This document shows positions 36,056 through 45,005 of a stretch of DNA of 64,000 nucleotides, one piece after another. The stretch is from the NCBI GenBank assembly GCA_017792445.1, contig CP051232.1, positions 1,922,001 to 1,986,000 of the forward strand, read 5' to 3'. Origin of the DNA: Maritimibacter sp. (lineage in GTDB: Bacteria; Pseudomonadota; Alphaproteobacteria; Rhodobacterales; Rhodobacteraceae). The translations under genes were made by a program, and so were the position numbers. The notes below the pieces were generated by a model. It had not been told where the DNA came from and made no database searches. It was given only the letters and a program-made list of their open reading frames with translations. Each line of letters begins with the position of its first letter. The first letter of the stretch is position 1.

Positions 36056-36631
36056 GTGACACAGTCTGACGAGCAGATCCTCGCACTCGACCTTCCCATG
36101 GTCGAACCGCTGCCGGACGCGACGCGAAAGTACTTCGACGTCTGCCAGGAGAAGCTTGGCATGATCCCGAACGTCTTGAAGGCCTATGCCTTCGACGTTG
36201 AAAAGCTCAACACCTTCACCGCGATGTACAACGACCTGATGCTTGGCGACAGCGGTCTGTCCAAGCTGGAACGCGAGATGATCGCGGTGGTCGTCAGTTC
36301 GATCAACAAATGCTGGTACTGCCTCGTCGCCCATGGCGCGGCGGTACGGCAACTGTCGGGCGACCCGGTGCTTGGCGAGCGGATGGCGTTCAACTGGCGC
36401 ACCGCGAAGCTGGATGCGCGGCAGCGTGCGATGCTGTTGTTCGCCGAGAAGCTGACCACCGAAAGCCACAAGACAGAGGAAGCCGACCGGCAGGCCCTGC
36501 GCGACGCGGGATTCAGCGATCGGGATATCTTCGATATCGCCAGCGTGGCCGCGTTCTTCAACATGACGAACCGCGTGGCTTCGGGCGTGGCGATGGCGCC
36601 GAACGACGATTATCACGGGTCCTTCCGGTGA
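36056..36631 (+). CDS. Peroxidase-related enzyme, carboxymuconolactone decarboxylase/AhpD fold
   Basis: 191 residues from GTG 36056 with a GGAG site. The AhpD-like catalytic motif 'NKCWYCLVAHGAAVR' (CxxC then His) sits near residue 85, and 'LSKLEREMIAVVVSSIN' before it is family-typical. It belongs to the uncharacterised 'peroxidase-related' group of alkylhydroperoxidase-like proteins. 27 bp after the GNAT gene and overlapping the OmpA-like gene's GTG, so part of a four-gene rightward run. Confidence 0.92.
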   Translation: MTQSDEQILALDLPMVEPLPDATRKYFDVCQEKLGMIPNVLKAYAFDVEKLNTFTAMYNDLMLGDSGLSKLEREMIAVVVSSINKCWYCLVAHGAAVRQLSGDPVLGERMAFNWRTAKLDARQRAMLLFAEKLTTESHKTEEADRQALRDAGFSDRDIFDIASVAAFFNMTNRVASGVAMAPNDDYHGSFR

Positions 36632-37566
36632 GCTGGACCGCCGCGATATCCGCGCTGGCGATCACCGCCGCGGGTCCGGCGCTGGCCGAGACCCTGCGCT
36701 TTCCCGGTGAGGCGGAATTGCAGGCGCGGAAGACCGCGGCAGAGGACAGCCTGTTCTTGCCGAACGGACCTTATGCCGAGGGCGACATCGACGGCATCAC
36801 CGCCGAGGGCGCGCTGGAACAGACCGCGTGGGTGGTGGGCGACGGTTCACTGACCACGATGCAGATCCTTGCCCCGCTGCGCGATCAGCTGATCGACGCG
36901 GGCTATTCCCCGATCTACGAGTGCAACACCCGCGAGTGCGGCGGCTTCGATTTCCGGTACGAGATCGACCTTCTTCCCGAGCCGGACATGCACGTGAACC
37001 TTGGCGATTTCCGCTATCTCGCGGCCGAAGGGCCAGAGGGCGACGGCTATGTCAGCCTTGTCGTCAGCCGCAGCACCAACACCGGCTTCGTCCAGATCAC
37101 ACGGATCGGGCCGCCCGAGCGGACGCCGGTCTTTACTGCGTCGACCAAAACGCCCGCGCCGACCTCGCCGGTTGTGTCGGACACGAACGGGCCGCTGGTA
37201 GAGCAGCTTGAAGCGAAGGGTCACGCGACGCTTTTGGATCTGGCGTTCCGGCCCGGCTCGACCGAGCTTGGATCGGGCGAGTTCGAGTCACTCAGCAGCC
37301 TTGCGGCCTATCTGAAGGCCAACCCCGAACGAACGGTGACGTTGGTCGGACATACGGATGCCGAGGGCTCGCTGCAGGTGAACATTGCCGTTTCGCGCCG
37401 CAGGGCGACTGCGGTGATGGAGCATCTGGTCAGCGTTTACGGTGTGAATGCCGCGCAGGTGGCCGCCGACGGAGTCGGCTTTCTAGCGCCGCGCGCCAGC
37501 AACCTGACGCCGGAAGGGCGCACGCAAAACAGAAGGGTCGAAGTCATTATGACCTCGACCCAGTAA
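36628..37566 (+). CDS. OmpA family protein
   Basis: 312 residues from GTG 36628 (overlap GTGA with the upstream stop). A signal peptide ('ISALAITAAGPALAETL') is followed by a domain of about 150 residues with two close cysteines ('YECNTRECGGFDF') and then a C-terminal OmpA peptidoglycan-binding domain: 'LDLAFRPGSTELGSGEF', 'VTLVGHTDAEGSLQVN' and 'RRRATAVMEHLVSVYGV' with 'GRTQNRRVEV'. It lacks a clear lipobox and beta-barrel, so it is probably a periplasmic wall-binding protein. Convergent with a LysR gene. Confidence 0.9.
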   Translation: MSWTAAISALAITAAGPALAETLRFPGEAELQARKTAAEDSLFLPNGPYAEGDIDGITAEGALEQTAWVVGDGSLTTMQILAPLRDQLIDAGYSPIYECNTRECGGFDFRYEIDLLPEPDMHVNLGDFRYLAAEGPEGDGYVSLVVSRSTNTGFVQITRIGPPERTPVFTASTKTPAPTSPVVSDTNGPLVEQLEAKGHATLLDLAFRPGSTELGSGEFESLSSLAAYLKANPERTVTLVGHTDAEGSLQVNIAVSRRRATAVMEHLVSVYGVNAAQVAADGVGFLAPRASNLTPEGRTQNRRVEVIMTSTQ

Positions 37567-37596
37567 GAAGTGTGCACCTGAAGGGTTATTATTAGT

Positions 37597-38502
37597 TTAC
37601 CAGTTTTCCGGCCCCTTGTCCGCAAAGTGATGGACCAGGAAGTCGATGAACGCGCGGACTTTGGGCTGCGTGAAGCGGCCCGGCGGGTACACCGCGTAAA
37701 TGCCCTGCGTTTCGACCGGAAGTTCCGGAATGGCCTCTTCCACCAGCCCCTGACGCAGCGCGTCGGCGTAAAGGAAGCTCGGGAGGTAGGCGATGCCAAG
37801 CCCCGAGATGGCCGCGTTCAGCAGCGACTGCCCGTCGTTCACCGACAGCCATCCAGCGGTCCGGACCTGGCGTTTCTCGCCCGACGGCGCGGTGAGACGC
37901 CAGACGTTGCCCGAGGACTGGCTGGAATAATGCAGCAGCTTGTGTTCGTTCAGATCGTCGATTTTCATCGGCCGGCCGTACTTCTGGAAGTAGGACGGAG
38001 CGCCGATCATGCGTTTGGTAGTCTCGGTCAGCTTGCGGGCACGCAGCGTGCTGTCTTCAAGCTCGCCGATCCGGACGGCCATATCGAAGCCTTCCGAAAT
38101 CAGTTCCACGAAACGGTTGTTCAGCACCATGTTCACCGTCACGTCCGGGAAGTCCGACAGGAACTCTCCCAGCACCGGCGACAGGTGGTTCACGCCAAAG
38201 TCGGTGGCGACGCTGATCCGCAGCAGACCGGACGGCGCCGACTGCATCGAGGTCACCAGCGCATCCGCCTCTCCGGCGTCGTTCAGTACCCGGCGGGCAC
38301 GATCGTAGTAGGCAAGGCCGATCTCGGTCGGGCTGACGCGTCGCGTCGTCCGGTTCAGAAGCCGTGCACCCAGTCGCGCTTCCAAGGACGAAACGTGTTT
38401 CGACACGGCAGACTTAGAGATACCCATCTTCTTGGCAGCGTCAGTGAACCCACCCTGGTCCACGACCGTCGCGAAGGCCTCCATTTCCGTCAATCTGTCC
38501 AT
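37597..38502 (-). CDS. LysR family transcriptional regulator
   Basis: 301 residues. Helix-turn-helix 'FATVVDQGGFTDAAKKMGISKSAVSKHVSSLEARLG' region (residues 10-45) and a standard effector domain. It resembles regulators of the AaeR/DhcR-like group by 'LNRTTRRVSPTEIG'. There is no divergent partner within 300 bp; the next gene upstream on the other strand starts at 38813. Its target is unknown. Confidence 0.94.
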   Translation of the reverse strand: MDRLTEMEAFATVVDQGGFTDAAKKMGISKSAVSKHVSSLEARLGARLLNRTTRRVSPTEIGLAYYDRARRVLNDAGEADALVTSMQSAPSGLLRISVATDFGVNHLSPVLGEFLSDFPDVTVNMVLNNRFVELISEGFDMAVRIGELEDSTLRARKLTETTKRMIGAPSYFQKYGRPMKIDDLNEHKLLHYSSQSSGNVWRLTAPSGEKRQVRTAGWLSVNDGQSLLNAAISGLGIAYLPSFLYADALRQGLVEEAIPELPVETQGIYAVYPPGRFTQPKVRAFIDFLVHHFADKGPENW

Positions 38503-38812
38503 AAACTCACTCGTTCTTTCCCATCGGCCCCTCGGGTTCCGTTTATCCGGGGCAATTCAGGCGAGATTTGGAACCGGGCCGGACAATATCTTGGTGATCG
38601 CGCGGATCGTCCGAGGCAGGGAAACACATTCACCGAGTGGGCGAAACGGCCCGGGGCCCTATGCGCGGATTGATGATCAAGGGATTACGTTTATTGCGGA
38701 AATCCGCACACAGCGTTTCCTGTGGCGAAAATCGGGCAGGATCTGCGGGGGTGTCAAACTTAGGCCCGATTGAATCGGCATGAAGGCATGTACCGTTTGC
38801 AAGAGGTTGCCC
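38503..38812. other. Non-coding gap of 310 bp with short palindromes
   Basis: The gap between LysR and the VanZ-like gene is richer in AT than its surroundings. It contains TTGAT-G-ATCAA (38670-38680) and TGCGGA-AA-TCCGCA (38695-38708), either of which could be a regulator site. No open frame with a good start, and no RNA gene, is visible. Confidence 0.5.
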
Positions 38813-39205
38813 ATGTTCCGCAGTCGCCTGATCGAGATTCTCAAATCCTTCCTTGTCAGCATCGCCATCTACCCGGTCGTGCTTGTCGGCGTGTGGGGGT
38901 TGATCGCGCTGGGCAGCTTCGCGTCGGACATGCACATGCCGACGGATACGATGCCGCTTGTTTATGGTCTGGTCTTCGCGGTGTTGACCGTCGCGCTGAT
39001 CGACATCCTCGGCGTCGCCAGCGTGGTGCTGGCGCTGGTGTCCAGCGCGAACCTGATCGAATATGCTCAGATGCTGGTGCCGGGGCGCGAGCCGTCGGCC
39101 GTGGATTTCATCGCCGGGCTTGGCGGTGTGATTCTTGCGGCGACCCTGGTCTGCGCGGCGCGGTCGCTGGTCGAGCGGCAGTCGGGCGGCAACGCGGCGG
39201 CCTGA
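38813..39205 (+). CDS. VanZ-like small membrane protein
   Basis: 130 residues from ATG 38813 with an AGAGG site; an ATG at 38780 is possible but has no site. Three or four hydrophobic segments, and a loop 'NLIEYAQMLVPGREPSAVDFIAGLGGVILA' region whose E-x2-Q-x-P-x-R-x-D pattern resembles VanZ family proteins. VanZ confers low-level teicoplanin resistance in enterococci, but most members are of unknown function. It stands alone, convergent with the 126-residue unknown gene. Confidence 0.7.
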   Translation: MFRSRLIEILKSFLVSIAIYPVVLVGVWGLIALGSFASDMHMPTDTMPLVYGLVFAVLTVALIDILGVASVVLALVSSANLIEYAQMLVPGREPSAVDFIAGLGGVILAATLVCAARSLVERQSGGNAAA

Positions 39206-39212
39206 CCTTTCC

Positions 39213-39593
39213 TTACATCGTCTCGTTGCAGTGACGCCGGAAAGCGCGCTTCAGCATGTCGAGTTCCGCCCGCAGCAGATCCATCTCTCCGCGGATGTCG
39301 TCGCCCAAGGGCTCTCCGGTCACCACGGTGAAGCTGTTCAGCGTTTCGCCGGTCGCGCCGTTCTGGATCAGGAAGGTCTGCACACCGTCCGACAAAAGCT
39401 CGGGCGGGATGGCGATCTTGACCTGCCAGCGCCCCGGCGCGTCGGGGTCGGGCGCCACCGCAACGGTGTTCAGCGTCTTGCCGAGGTGGGTGACCTGAAG
39501 GTCCGGCACATCGCCGTCTTGCGGGCCCCCGGTCAGGATACCCTCCCAGATGCCCGCCTGAATGCGCGTCTTGGTCAGCGAAAGCTCGATCAT
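39213..39593 (-). CDS. Conserved protein of unknown function (beta-sandwich-like with C-terminal helix)
   Basis: 126 residues, no signal peptide. The first 95 residues alternate hydrophobic and polar residues in a beta-sandwich-like way ('IWEGILTGG', 'GRWQVKIAIPPELLSDG', 'ETLNSFTVVTGEP'); the last 25 form a helix with coiled-coil character ('GEMDLLRAELDMLKRAFRRH'). No family recognised. It lies 13 bp after the DUF6478 gene in the same operon. Confidence 0.7.
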   Translation of the reverse strand: MIELSLTKTRIQAGIWEGILTGGPQDGDVPDLQVTHLGKTLNTVAVAPDPDAPGRWQVKIAIPPELLSDGVQTFLIQNGATGETLNSFTVVTGEPLGDDIRGEMDLLRAELDMLKRAFRRHCNETM

Positions 39594-39606
39594 CGGCTGG
39601 CTCCCT

Positions 39607-40395
39607 TCAAATCTCGGCGCGCGGGCGTCGCGTCAGGGCGAGGTCGCGCAGAAGGATCTGGTTCATCTGCGCGCCCTCGAAGATCAGGTCGAGCCACATA
39701 CGCTCCACCCGCTTTTCGTTCATCTTGGTATAGGCGAGGTCGAATTCCACGTTCACCTCGTCCGCCTCGGTCGCGGTGATCGGCAGTTCACGCACGATCT
39801 GTTCGACGTTGGGGCCGTTCTTGATGTTCAGCCGCGCGAAGATCTCCAGCGGTTTCTCGGCCTCGACCACGGTGGTCATCCGTACGATGTGCCGCCGTTC
39901 CAGCCCCAGCACCGCGCTTTCGGGCAGTTCGACCACCAGCGACAGGAACGATCCGTCGAAGCGGAACACGTCCATCCGCAGGCCGAAGGGGGCAAGGTCG
40001 CTTTCGCGGGTGTTGCGGACCTGGCGCAGCGTCAGTTCGCTGACACGGCAGTCGTGGAACACCTTCACCTCTTCGCCGTACTCGGTCTTGCTGTCCACGG
40101 CGACAAGGCCGGGCGGCTGCATCTGGCCGCGCCACAGTTCCGGGCGGTACCACCAGTCGCAATGCAGGGGTTTCTGGATTGCATCCGATCCGATCAGGGG
40201 CAGCGTCAGCCGTTCCTCGGCGATATAAAGCACCTTGTTCAGCCGACGCCGCAACTCTCGCGCCTGCGCGCGCAGGTCACGAAGCGTGCCGAGATCCGTC
40301 GTCTCGGCCCGTCGCGCGGCGCGGGTCCAGCGGCGCAGCATGGCCCGGTGTCGTATCGTGTCGCTGATCCTGCCCAAACCGTTCGCTTTCGTCAC
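39607..40395 (-). CDS. DUF6478 family protein
   Basis: 262 residues from GTG 40395. Basic N-terminal region (about residues 1-55, many Arg), then a segment with many Trp ('CDWWYRPELWRGQMQPPG') and a beta-rich body ('SFLSLVVELPESAVLGL', 'PLEIFARLNIKNGPNVEQI', 'VNVEFDLAYTKMNE'). This looks like DUF6478 of Rhodobacterales, named from memory. No signal peptide or membrane segment. Function unknown; cotranscribed with the 126-residue protein. Confidence 0.65.
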   Translation of the reverse strand: MTKANGLGRISDTIRHRAMLRRWTRAARRAETTDLGTLRDLRAQARELRRRLNKVLYIAEERLTLPLIGSDAIQKPLHCDWWYRPELWRGQMQPPGLVAVDSKTEYGEEVKVFHDCRVSELTLRQVRNTRESDLAPFGLRMDVFRFDGSFLSLVVELPESAVLGLERRHIVRMTTVVEAEKPLEIFARLNIKNGPNVEQIVRELPITATEADEVNVEFDLAYTKMNEKRVERMWLDLIFEGAQMNQILLRDLALTRRPRAEI

Positions 40396-40449
40396 AACCG
40401 CAGAGCGGAAGTCTTGGTTGTCCTCTGTTTAGAAACAGATAATCCGGCC

Positions 40450-40491
40450 AAGAAAAAGGCCGAGCACCCCGAATGCGGGGGAAACGCGGCC
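40450..40491 (-). terminator. Branched intrinsic terminator after the lipoprotein gene
   Basis: On the minus strand an outer stem GGCCG/CGGCC encloses a second stem CCCCG-CATT-CGGGG, and it is followed by TTTTTCTT. It starts 12 bp after the stop of the lipoprotein gene and fits Rho-independent termination. Confidence 0.7.
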
Positions 40492-40503
40492 GATTGCTGC
40501 ATT

Positions 40504-41172
40504 TCAGCCCGCGCGCGAGGCCTGTCGGGTCCCCGCGATCACGCCGCGCAGCGTAGCCAGCGCAAGGTCCGGGGCCATCGGTTTTCCTGCAAAACTCATG
40601 ACCGAGGCGGTGACGAGGTGGCCGTTCACCTCGAACAGCCCGCGCCAGTAGGTCGCGTCGGTGCCGGGCAGACCGGTTTCGCTGGTGTCGCGCAGCAGGA
40701 CCAGCATCGCGTCGCCCTCGCGCCGGGTGTCCAGCACCTCGACCGAGGTATCGCGGCCGTCGCGCGCCAAGGCGGCGCGCCCGGCGGGCGAGGACAGGAA
40801 CCCCTCAAGCTGGGGCAGCGTCTCGGCAAAGCTCGGCCCGGCATCGGGGGGTGAGACGGCGACCGTCAGAAGCCCTTGCTGAAGCGGCTGACCGGCGCGC
40901 CTGTCGCGGGCGATCGAAGCGCAGGCGCCCAGCAGAACAAAGGGCGTTTCCGCGTTCAGGCGGCTGCCTGCACGGTCGACGCAATAGCCCTGCGGCCCGC
41001 TGACGGTGACCTCTCCGCGCGCCACCTCGACCGTGCGGGGCGGTTTGCGCGACAGGCCCGCGCCAAGCCCCGAGGTCAGGTCGCCCAGCCCCGCACCGCC
41101 GCTGCAGGCGGTCAGGGCGACAAGGGCCAGACCGGCCGTCAGGCGTTGCAGGCGTGTCGAGATCGTGGGCAT
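40504..41172 (-). CDS. Lipoprotein of unknown function
   Basis: 222 residues from ATG 41172. Signal peptide with lipobox 'LVALTAC' (lipidated Cys at about residue 23), followed by a Gly/Ser-rich linker and a globular part with 'GYCVDRAGSRLN' and 'LLGACASIARDR', whose cysteines may pair. 'YWRGLFEVNGHLVTASV' near the end is family-like among Rhodobacterales proteins. No known domain recognised. Single gene with its own terminator, diverging from the CPBP protease gene. Confidence 0.8.
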   Translation of the reverse strand: MPTISTRLQRLTAGLALVALTACSGGAGLGDLTSGLGAGLSRKPPRTVEVARGEVTVSGPQGYCVDRAGSRLNAETPFVLLGACASIARDRRAGQPLQQGLLTVAVSPPDAGPSFAETLPQLEGFLSSPAGRAALARDGRDTSVEVLDTRREGDAMLVLLRDTSETGLPGTDATYWRGLFEVNGHLVTASVMSFAGKPMAPDLALATLRGVIAGTRQASRAG

Positions 41173-41266
41173 GTGCCGCCTCCCGTTGCAAATGCGGTAC
41201 CGACCGGGATAGGAAATCGGAACGCCCGAAACAAGCGGACTTGAGGGTCCCGGGCGCGGGGGATCC

Positions 41267-42145
41267 ATGCCGTCTGACAGCACACCATTCGAAGACTACG
41301 TCGCCCCTGCGCGTACGCGGCCCGAGGTCTGGCGGCTGGTGCTGGGCCTGCTTCTGGGTCTTGGCGTCTACGCGGGCGGGCTGGTTTTGTACTTCAGCCT
41401 GCTGGGCGCGGTCGTCGGTGTGCCGTCGGCCTCGTGGCTGGTGGATGTCGCGACGCGGTCCGAGCGGCCATTCGGCACGCTTGTCCTGCTTGGCAGTTTC
41501 GCCGCCATGGTGGCGGGGCCGCTGCTGATGGCGCCGATGCTGCACCAGCGCGGGATCGGGACGCTGATCGGCCCGCTGCGGCAGGCGCTGCGTGACTTCG
41601 GGCGCGTCGCCCTGTGCACCGCCGCGGTTCAGGTCGCTGCGCTGTTGTTCTGGGTCACGGCCTATGACGTGTCGCCCAACGTGGATTTCGGTCTGTGGGC
41701 GATGTTGCTGCCGCTGTCGCTGGCCGGTGTGCTGCTGCAGACCGGGGCCGAAGAACTGGTGTTCCGCGGCTACATCATGCAGCAGCTGGCCGCCCGGTTC
41801 CGCAGCCCGATGATCTGGGGCGTCCTTCCCGCGGTGGGTTTCGGCCTGCTGCACCGTGACCCGGCGATGGGGTCCGAGACGTGGCACCTTGTGTTCGCGA
41901 CCGGCATCTTCGCCCTGATCGCCACCGATCTTACCGTCCGCACCGGAACGCTGGGCGCGGCGTGGGGGCTGCATTTCACGAACAACGCGGGCGCGATCCT
42001 GATCCTGTCGACCGAGGGCAACATCAGCGGCCTGTCGCTGTTCACCACGCCCTATCTGCCCGGCGCGACCGGCTGGCAGGTCGTGTTCGACTGCTTCGCG
42101 CTGCTGGTGGCGTGGCGTCTTGCGCGGCGGTTTCTTGCGCGTTGA
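41267..42145 (+). CDS. CPBP family intramembrane metalloprotease
   Basis: 292 residues with about eight membrane helices. The family motif E-E-x3-R is in 'GAEELVFRGYIMQQ' near residue 163, followed by 'GFGLLHRDP' (His ligand) and 'TNNAG' near residue 240. These are Rce1-like proteases of the Abi/CPBP group; bacterial roles include prenyl-protein processing, bacteriocin self-immunity and membrane protein turnover. It lies 75 bp upstream of accD on the same strand. Confidence 0.9.
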   Translation: MPSDSTPFEDYVAPARTRPEVWRLVLGLLLGLGVYAGGLVLYFSLLGAVVGVPSASWLVDVATRSERPFGTLVLLGSFAAMVAGPLLMAPMLHQRGIGTLIGPLRQALRDFGRVALCTAAVQVAALLFWVTAYDVSPNVDFGLWAMLLPLSLAGVLLQTGAEELVFRGYIMQQLAARFRSPMIWGVLPAVGFGLLHRDPAMGSETWHLVFATGIFALIATDLTVRTGTLGAAWGLHFTNNAGAILILSTEGNISGLSLFTTPYLPGATGWQVVFDCFALLVAWRLARRFLAR

Positions 42146-42220
42146 TTGCATTTCGCCGCGCCGCCGACTATCTGACGCCATGACCGGAATGATGACCCGA
42201 AACCCACTCAAGGGCACCCG

Positions 42221-43186
42221 ATGAACTGGATCTCCAACTACGTCCGCCCCAAGATCAACTCGCTGTTCTCGCGCCGCGAGACGCCCGAGAATCTTTGGAC
42301 GAAGTGCCCCGAGTGCGGAACCATGCTGTTCCACCGCGAGGTGACGGACAACCTGAACGTCTGCACCAACTGCGACCACCACATGAACATCACGCCCCGC
42401 GCGCGCTTCGAGGCGCTGTTCGACGGCGGTGTCTTCACCGAGGTCGCGGTGCCCGAGCCGGTGGCCGATCCGCTGCAGTTCCGCGACCAGAAACGCTATC
42501 CCGAACGGATGCGCGCCGCCCAGCGCGAGACCGGCGAGAAAGAGGCGATGCTGGTGGCGCAGGGAGAGATCGGGCGCACGCCCGTTGTCTGCGCCGCGCA
42601 GGACTTCAGCTTCATGGCGGGCTCGATGGGCATGTATGTCGGCAACGCCATCATCGCCGCCGCCGAGCGCGCGGTCGAGGCGGGCCAGCCGCTGATCCTG
42701 TTCTCTGCCGCCGGTGGCGCGCGGATGCAGGAAGGCATCCTGTCGCTGATGCAGATGCCGCGCACGACCGTCGCGGTCGAGATGCTGAAAGAGGCCGGGC
42801 TGCCCTATATCGTCGTGCTCACGCACCCGACGACCGGCGGCGTCACCGCGTCCTACGCGATGCTGGGCGACGTCCACATCGCCGAGCCGAATGCGCTGAT
42901 CTGTTTTGCCGGTCCCCGCGTGATCGAGCAGACGATCCGCGAGAAACTGCCCGAGGGCTTCCAGCGGGCCGAGTACCTGCTGGACCACGGGATGCTTGAT
43001 CGCGTGACGCACCGCAAGGACATGCGCGACGAGCTGATCACCATCGTCCGGATGCTGATGGGGCTTGGCCCCGCCGTCCGTGGCGACCTGCCCGCGCCGG
43101 ACGAGACCGCCGCGCTGGCAGCACCGAAGCCGGAGGAGACGGCCGCGCCCGCAGCGGAGGCGGCCGCGGAGGCCAAGACCGAGTGA
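42221..43186 (+). CDS. accD: Acetyl-CoA carboxylase carboxyltransferase subunit beta
   Basis: 321 residues. The N-terminal zinc finger has C29, C32, C48 and C51; the body shows '[14 protein letters not shown]', '[19 protein letters not shown]' (in part) and '[18 protein letters not shown]'. It joins AccA to transfer carboxyl groups from biotin to acetyl-CoA, the first step of fatty acid synthesis. The last 30 residues are an Ala/Glu/Pro-rich tail beyond the catalytic domain. The stop overlaps the GTG of folC by 4 bp; accD-folC coupling is widespread. Confidence 0.97.
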   Translation: MNWISNYVRPKINSLFSRRETPENLWTKCPECGTMLFHREVTDNLNVCTNCDHHMNITPRARFEALFDGGVFTEVAVPEPVADPLQFRDQKRYPERMRAAQRETGEKEAMLVAQGEIGRTPVVCAAQDFSFMAGSMGMYVGNAIIAAAERAVEAGQPLILFSAAGGARMQEGILSLMQMPRTTVAVEMLKEAGLPYIVVLTHPTTGGVTASYAMLGDVHIAEPNALICFAGPRVIEQTIREKLPEGFQRAEYLLDHGMLDRVTHRKDMRDELITIVRMLMGLGPAVRGDLPAPDETAALAAPKPEETAAPAAEAAAEAKTE

Positions 43187-44454
43187 CCACCGAAACATCG
43201 GACGTCATCCTTGACCGGATGATGTCGCTGCACCCGAAGATCATCGACCTCACGCTGGATCGGGTGTGGCGTCTGCTGCATGCGCTTGGCGATCCGCAAG
43301 ACAGCCTGCCCCCGGTGATCCATATCGCCGGGACCAACGGCAAGGGTTCGACCCAGGCCATGCTGCGCGCGGGGATCGAGGGCGTTGGCAAAAGCGCCCA
43401 CGCCTATACCTCGCCGCATCTCGTGCGGTTCCACGAACGCATCCGTCTGGCCGGAGAGCTGATCTCGGAAGACGCGCTGTCGGCGGTACTTGACGAGTGC
43501 GAGGCCGCGAACGGCGGCGAGTCGATCACCTATTTCGAGATCACCACCTGCGCGGCCCTGCTTGCCTTTGCACGGACCCCGGCGGACTACACGCTTCTTG
43601 AGGTCGGACTTGGCGGGCGGCTTGACGCGACCAACGTGGTCGAGCCCGCCTTGTGCGTGATCACTCCGATCTCGATGGATCACCAAAGCTATCTTGGCGA
43701 GACGCTGGCCGAGATCGCCTTCGAGAAGGCGGGTATCCTGAAGCGGGGTGTGCCCTGCGTGGTCGGTCGCCAGACGGACGAGGCGTTGGAAGTGATCGAG
43801 CGTCAGGCTGCGAAGGTCGGAGCGCCGCTGCTGATCCAGGGCCAGCACTGGCACGTGACGACTGAACATGGCCGGCTGGTGTTTCAGGACGAGGACGGGT
43901 TGCTGGACCTGCCGCTGCCAAAGTTGCTGGGACATCACCAGTTCGACAACGCGGGCATGGTGCTGATGGCGCTGCGCCACCTTGGTGTCGGCGAAGGCTC
44001 TTACGAGCCGGCGCTGGTGAACGCGGACTGGCCTGCCCGGATGCAGCGCCTGCGCCGCGGGCCGGTGGTGGACGCCGCGCCCAAGGCAGAAGTCTGGCTG
44101 GACGGCGGCCATAACCCCGCGGCGGGCGAGACGCTGGCGCGCACGCTGGCCGACCTTCCGCCAAAGCCGCTTTGGCTGATCTGCGGGATGCTGAACACGA
44201 AGGACCCGGTCGGCTACCTGCACCCGATGGCGCATCTGGCGCAGGGGTTGCGGGCCGTCAGCATCGACGGCGTCAGCGCGACGCTGACCGCCGCCGAGAC
44301 CGCCGTTGCCGCACGAAAGGCGGGGATCGAGGCAGAGCAGGCGCATTCGGTGCTGGACGCGGTGACCGAGATCGCGCGGCGCGAACCCGGAGCGCGGATC
44401 CTTATCTGCGGGTCCCTGTATCTGGCGGGGACGGTTCTGGCCGAGAACGGCTGA
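43183..44454 (+). CDS. folC: Bifunctional folylpolyglutamate synthase / dihydrofolate synthase
   Basis: 423 residues from GTG 43183. Mur-ligase fold: P-loop '[15 protein letters not shown]' near residue 47, folate-binding loop '[12 protein letters not shown]' and '[13 protein letters not shown]', then '[23 protein letters not shown]' (in part) and '[13 protein letters not shown]'. It adds glutamate to dihydropteroate and folates. It is translationally coupled to accD. Confidence 0.97.
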   Translation: MTTETSDVILDRMMSLHPKIIDLTLDRVWRLLHALGDPQDSLPPVIHIAGTNGKGSTQAMLRAGIEGVGKSAHAYTSPHLVRFHERIRLAGELISEDALSAVLDECEAANGGESITYFEITTCAALLAFARTPADYTLLEVGLGGRLDATNVVEPALCVITPISMDHQSYLGETLAEIAFEKAGILKRGVPCVVGRQTDEALEVIERQAAKVGAPLLIQGQHWHVTTEHGRLVFQDEDGLLDLPLPKLLGHHQFDNAGMVLMALRHLGVGEGSYEPALVNADWPARMQRLRRGPVVDAAPKAEVWLDGGHNPAAGETLARTLADLPPKPLWLICGMLNTKDPVGYLHPMAHLAQGLRAVSIDGVSATLTAAETAVAARKAGIEAEQAHSVLDAVTEIARREPGARILICGSLYLAGTVLAENG

Positions 44455-44537
44455 GGCCCTCGTCATTCCGCAGGAAGCGGATCGCCCGCGCAGGCCCGGC
44501 GCGGCATGTTTGTCTCTGTTCAATTGGAGACCTGCAC

Positions 44538-45005
44538 ATGCCGTTCCAGATCCACGCCTTGCCTGCCGAGGACTTCGCACCGCTCTTCGCGCTGGATGAC
44601 GATGCGCTGACCGCCCGCCGGGCGCAGCGCGTTACCGTTGCCGAAACCCCCGGCTATCCCTGCCGCATCAGCCTTGCCGACGCCGAGGTGGGCGAAACGA
44701 TCATCCTGCTGAACCACTGCTGCCACGACGCCGACACGCCGTATCGCGCCACCCATGCGATCTTTGTGCGCCCCGGTGTCGCCACCGCGCGGCCTGCCCC
44801 GGACGAGGTGCCCGAGGCGCTGGCGCGACGTCTGCTGTCGTTACGCGCCTTCGACGCCAAGGGGATGATGCGGACCGCGGATGTCGTGGATGGCGGCGAT
44901 CTGGGTCCGGCGCTGGATGCGATGCTGGCCGCGCCCGAGATTGCCGAGGTCGCGATCCATCACGCGAAACAGGGCTGCTATGCGGCGCGGGCGACGCGCG
45001 TGTGA
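44538..45005 (+). CDS. DUF1203 domain-containing protein
   Basis: 155 residues from ATG 44538 with a GGAGA site. It matches the DUF1203 pattern: 'MPFQIHALPAEDFAPLF', 'GYPCRISLADAEVGE', 'LLNHCCHDADTPYRATHAIFV' (in part) and the end 'HHAKQGCYAARATRV'. Several conserved Cys and His residues might bind a metal. Function unknown. 83 bp downstream of folC and stop-to-stop with the benE-like gene. Confidence 0.85.
   Translation: MPFQIHALPAEDFAPLFALDDDALTARRAQRVTVAETPGYPCRISLADAEVGETIILLNHCCHDADTPYRATHAIFVRPGVATARPAPDEVPEALARRLLSLRAFDAKGMMRTADVVDGGDLGPALDAMLAAPEIAEVAIHHAKQGCYAARATRV

Noticed and set aside
38670-38680. FNR box
   Set aside because: TTGAT-G-ATCAA has a 1-bp spacer; FNR sites need 4 bp between the half sites. 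It is kept only as an unassigned palindrome.
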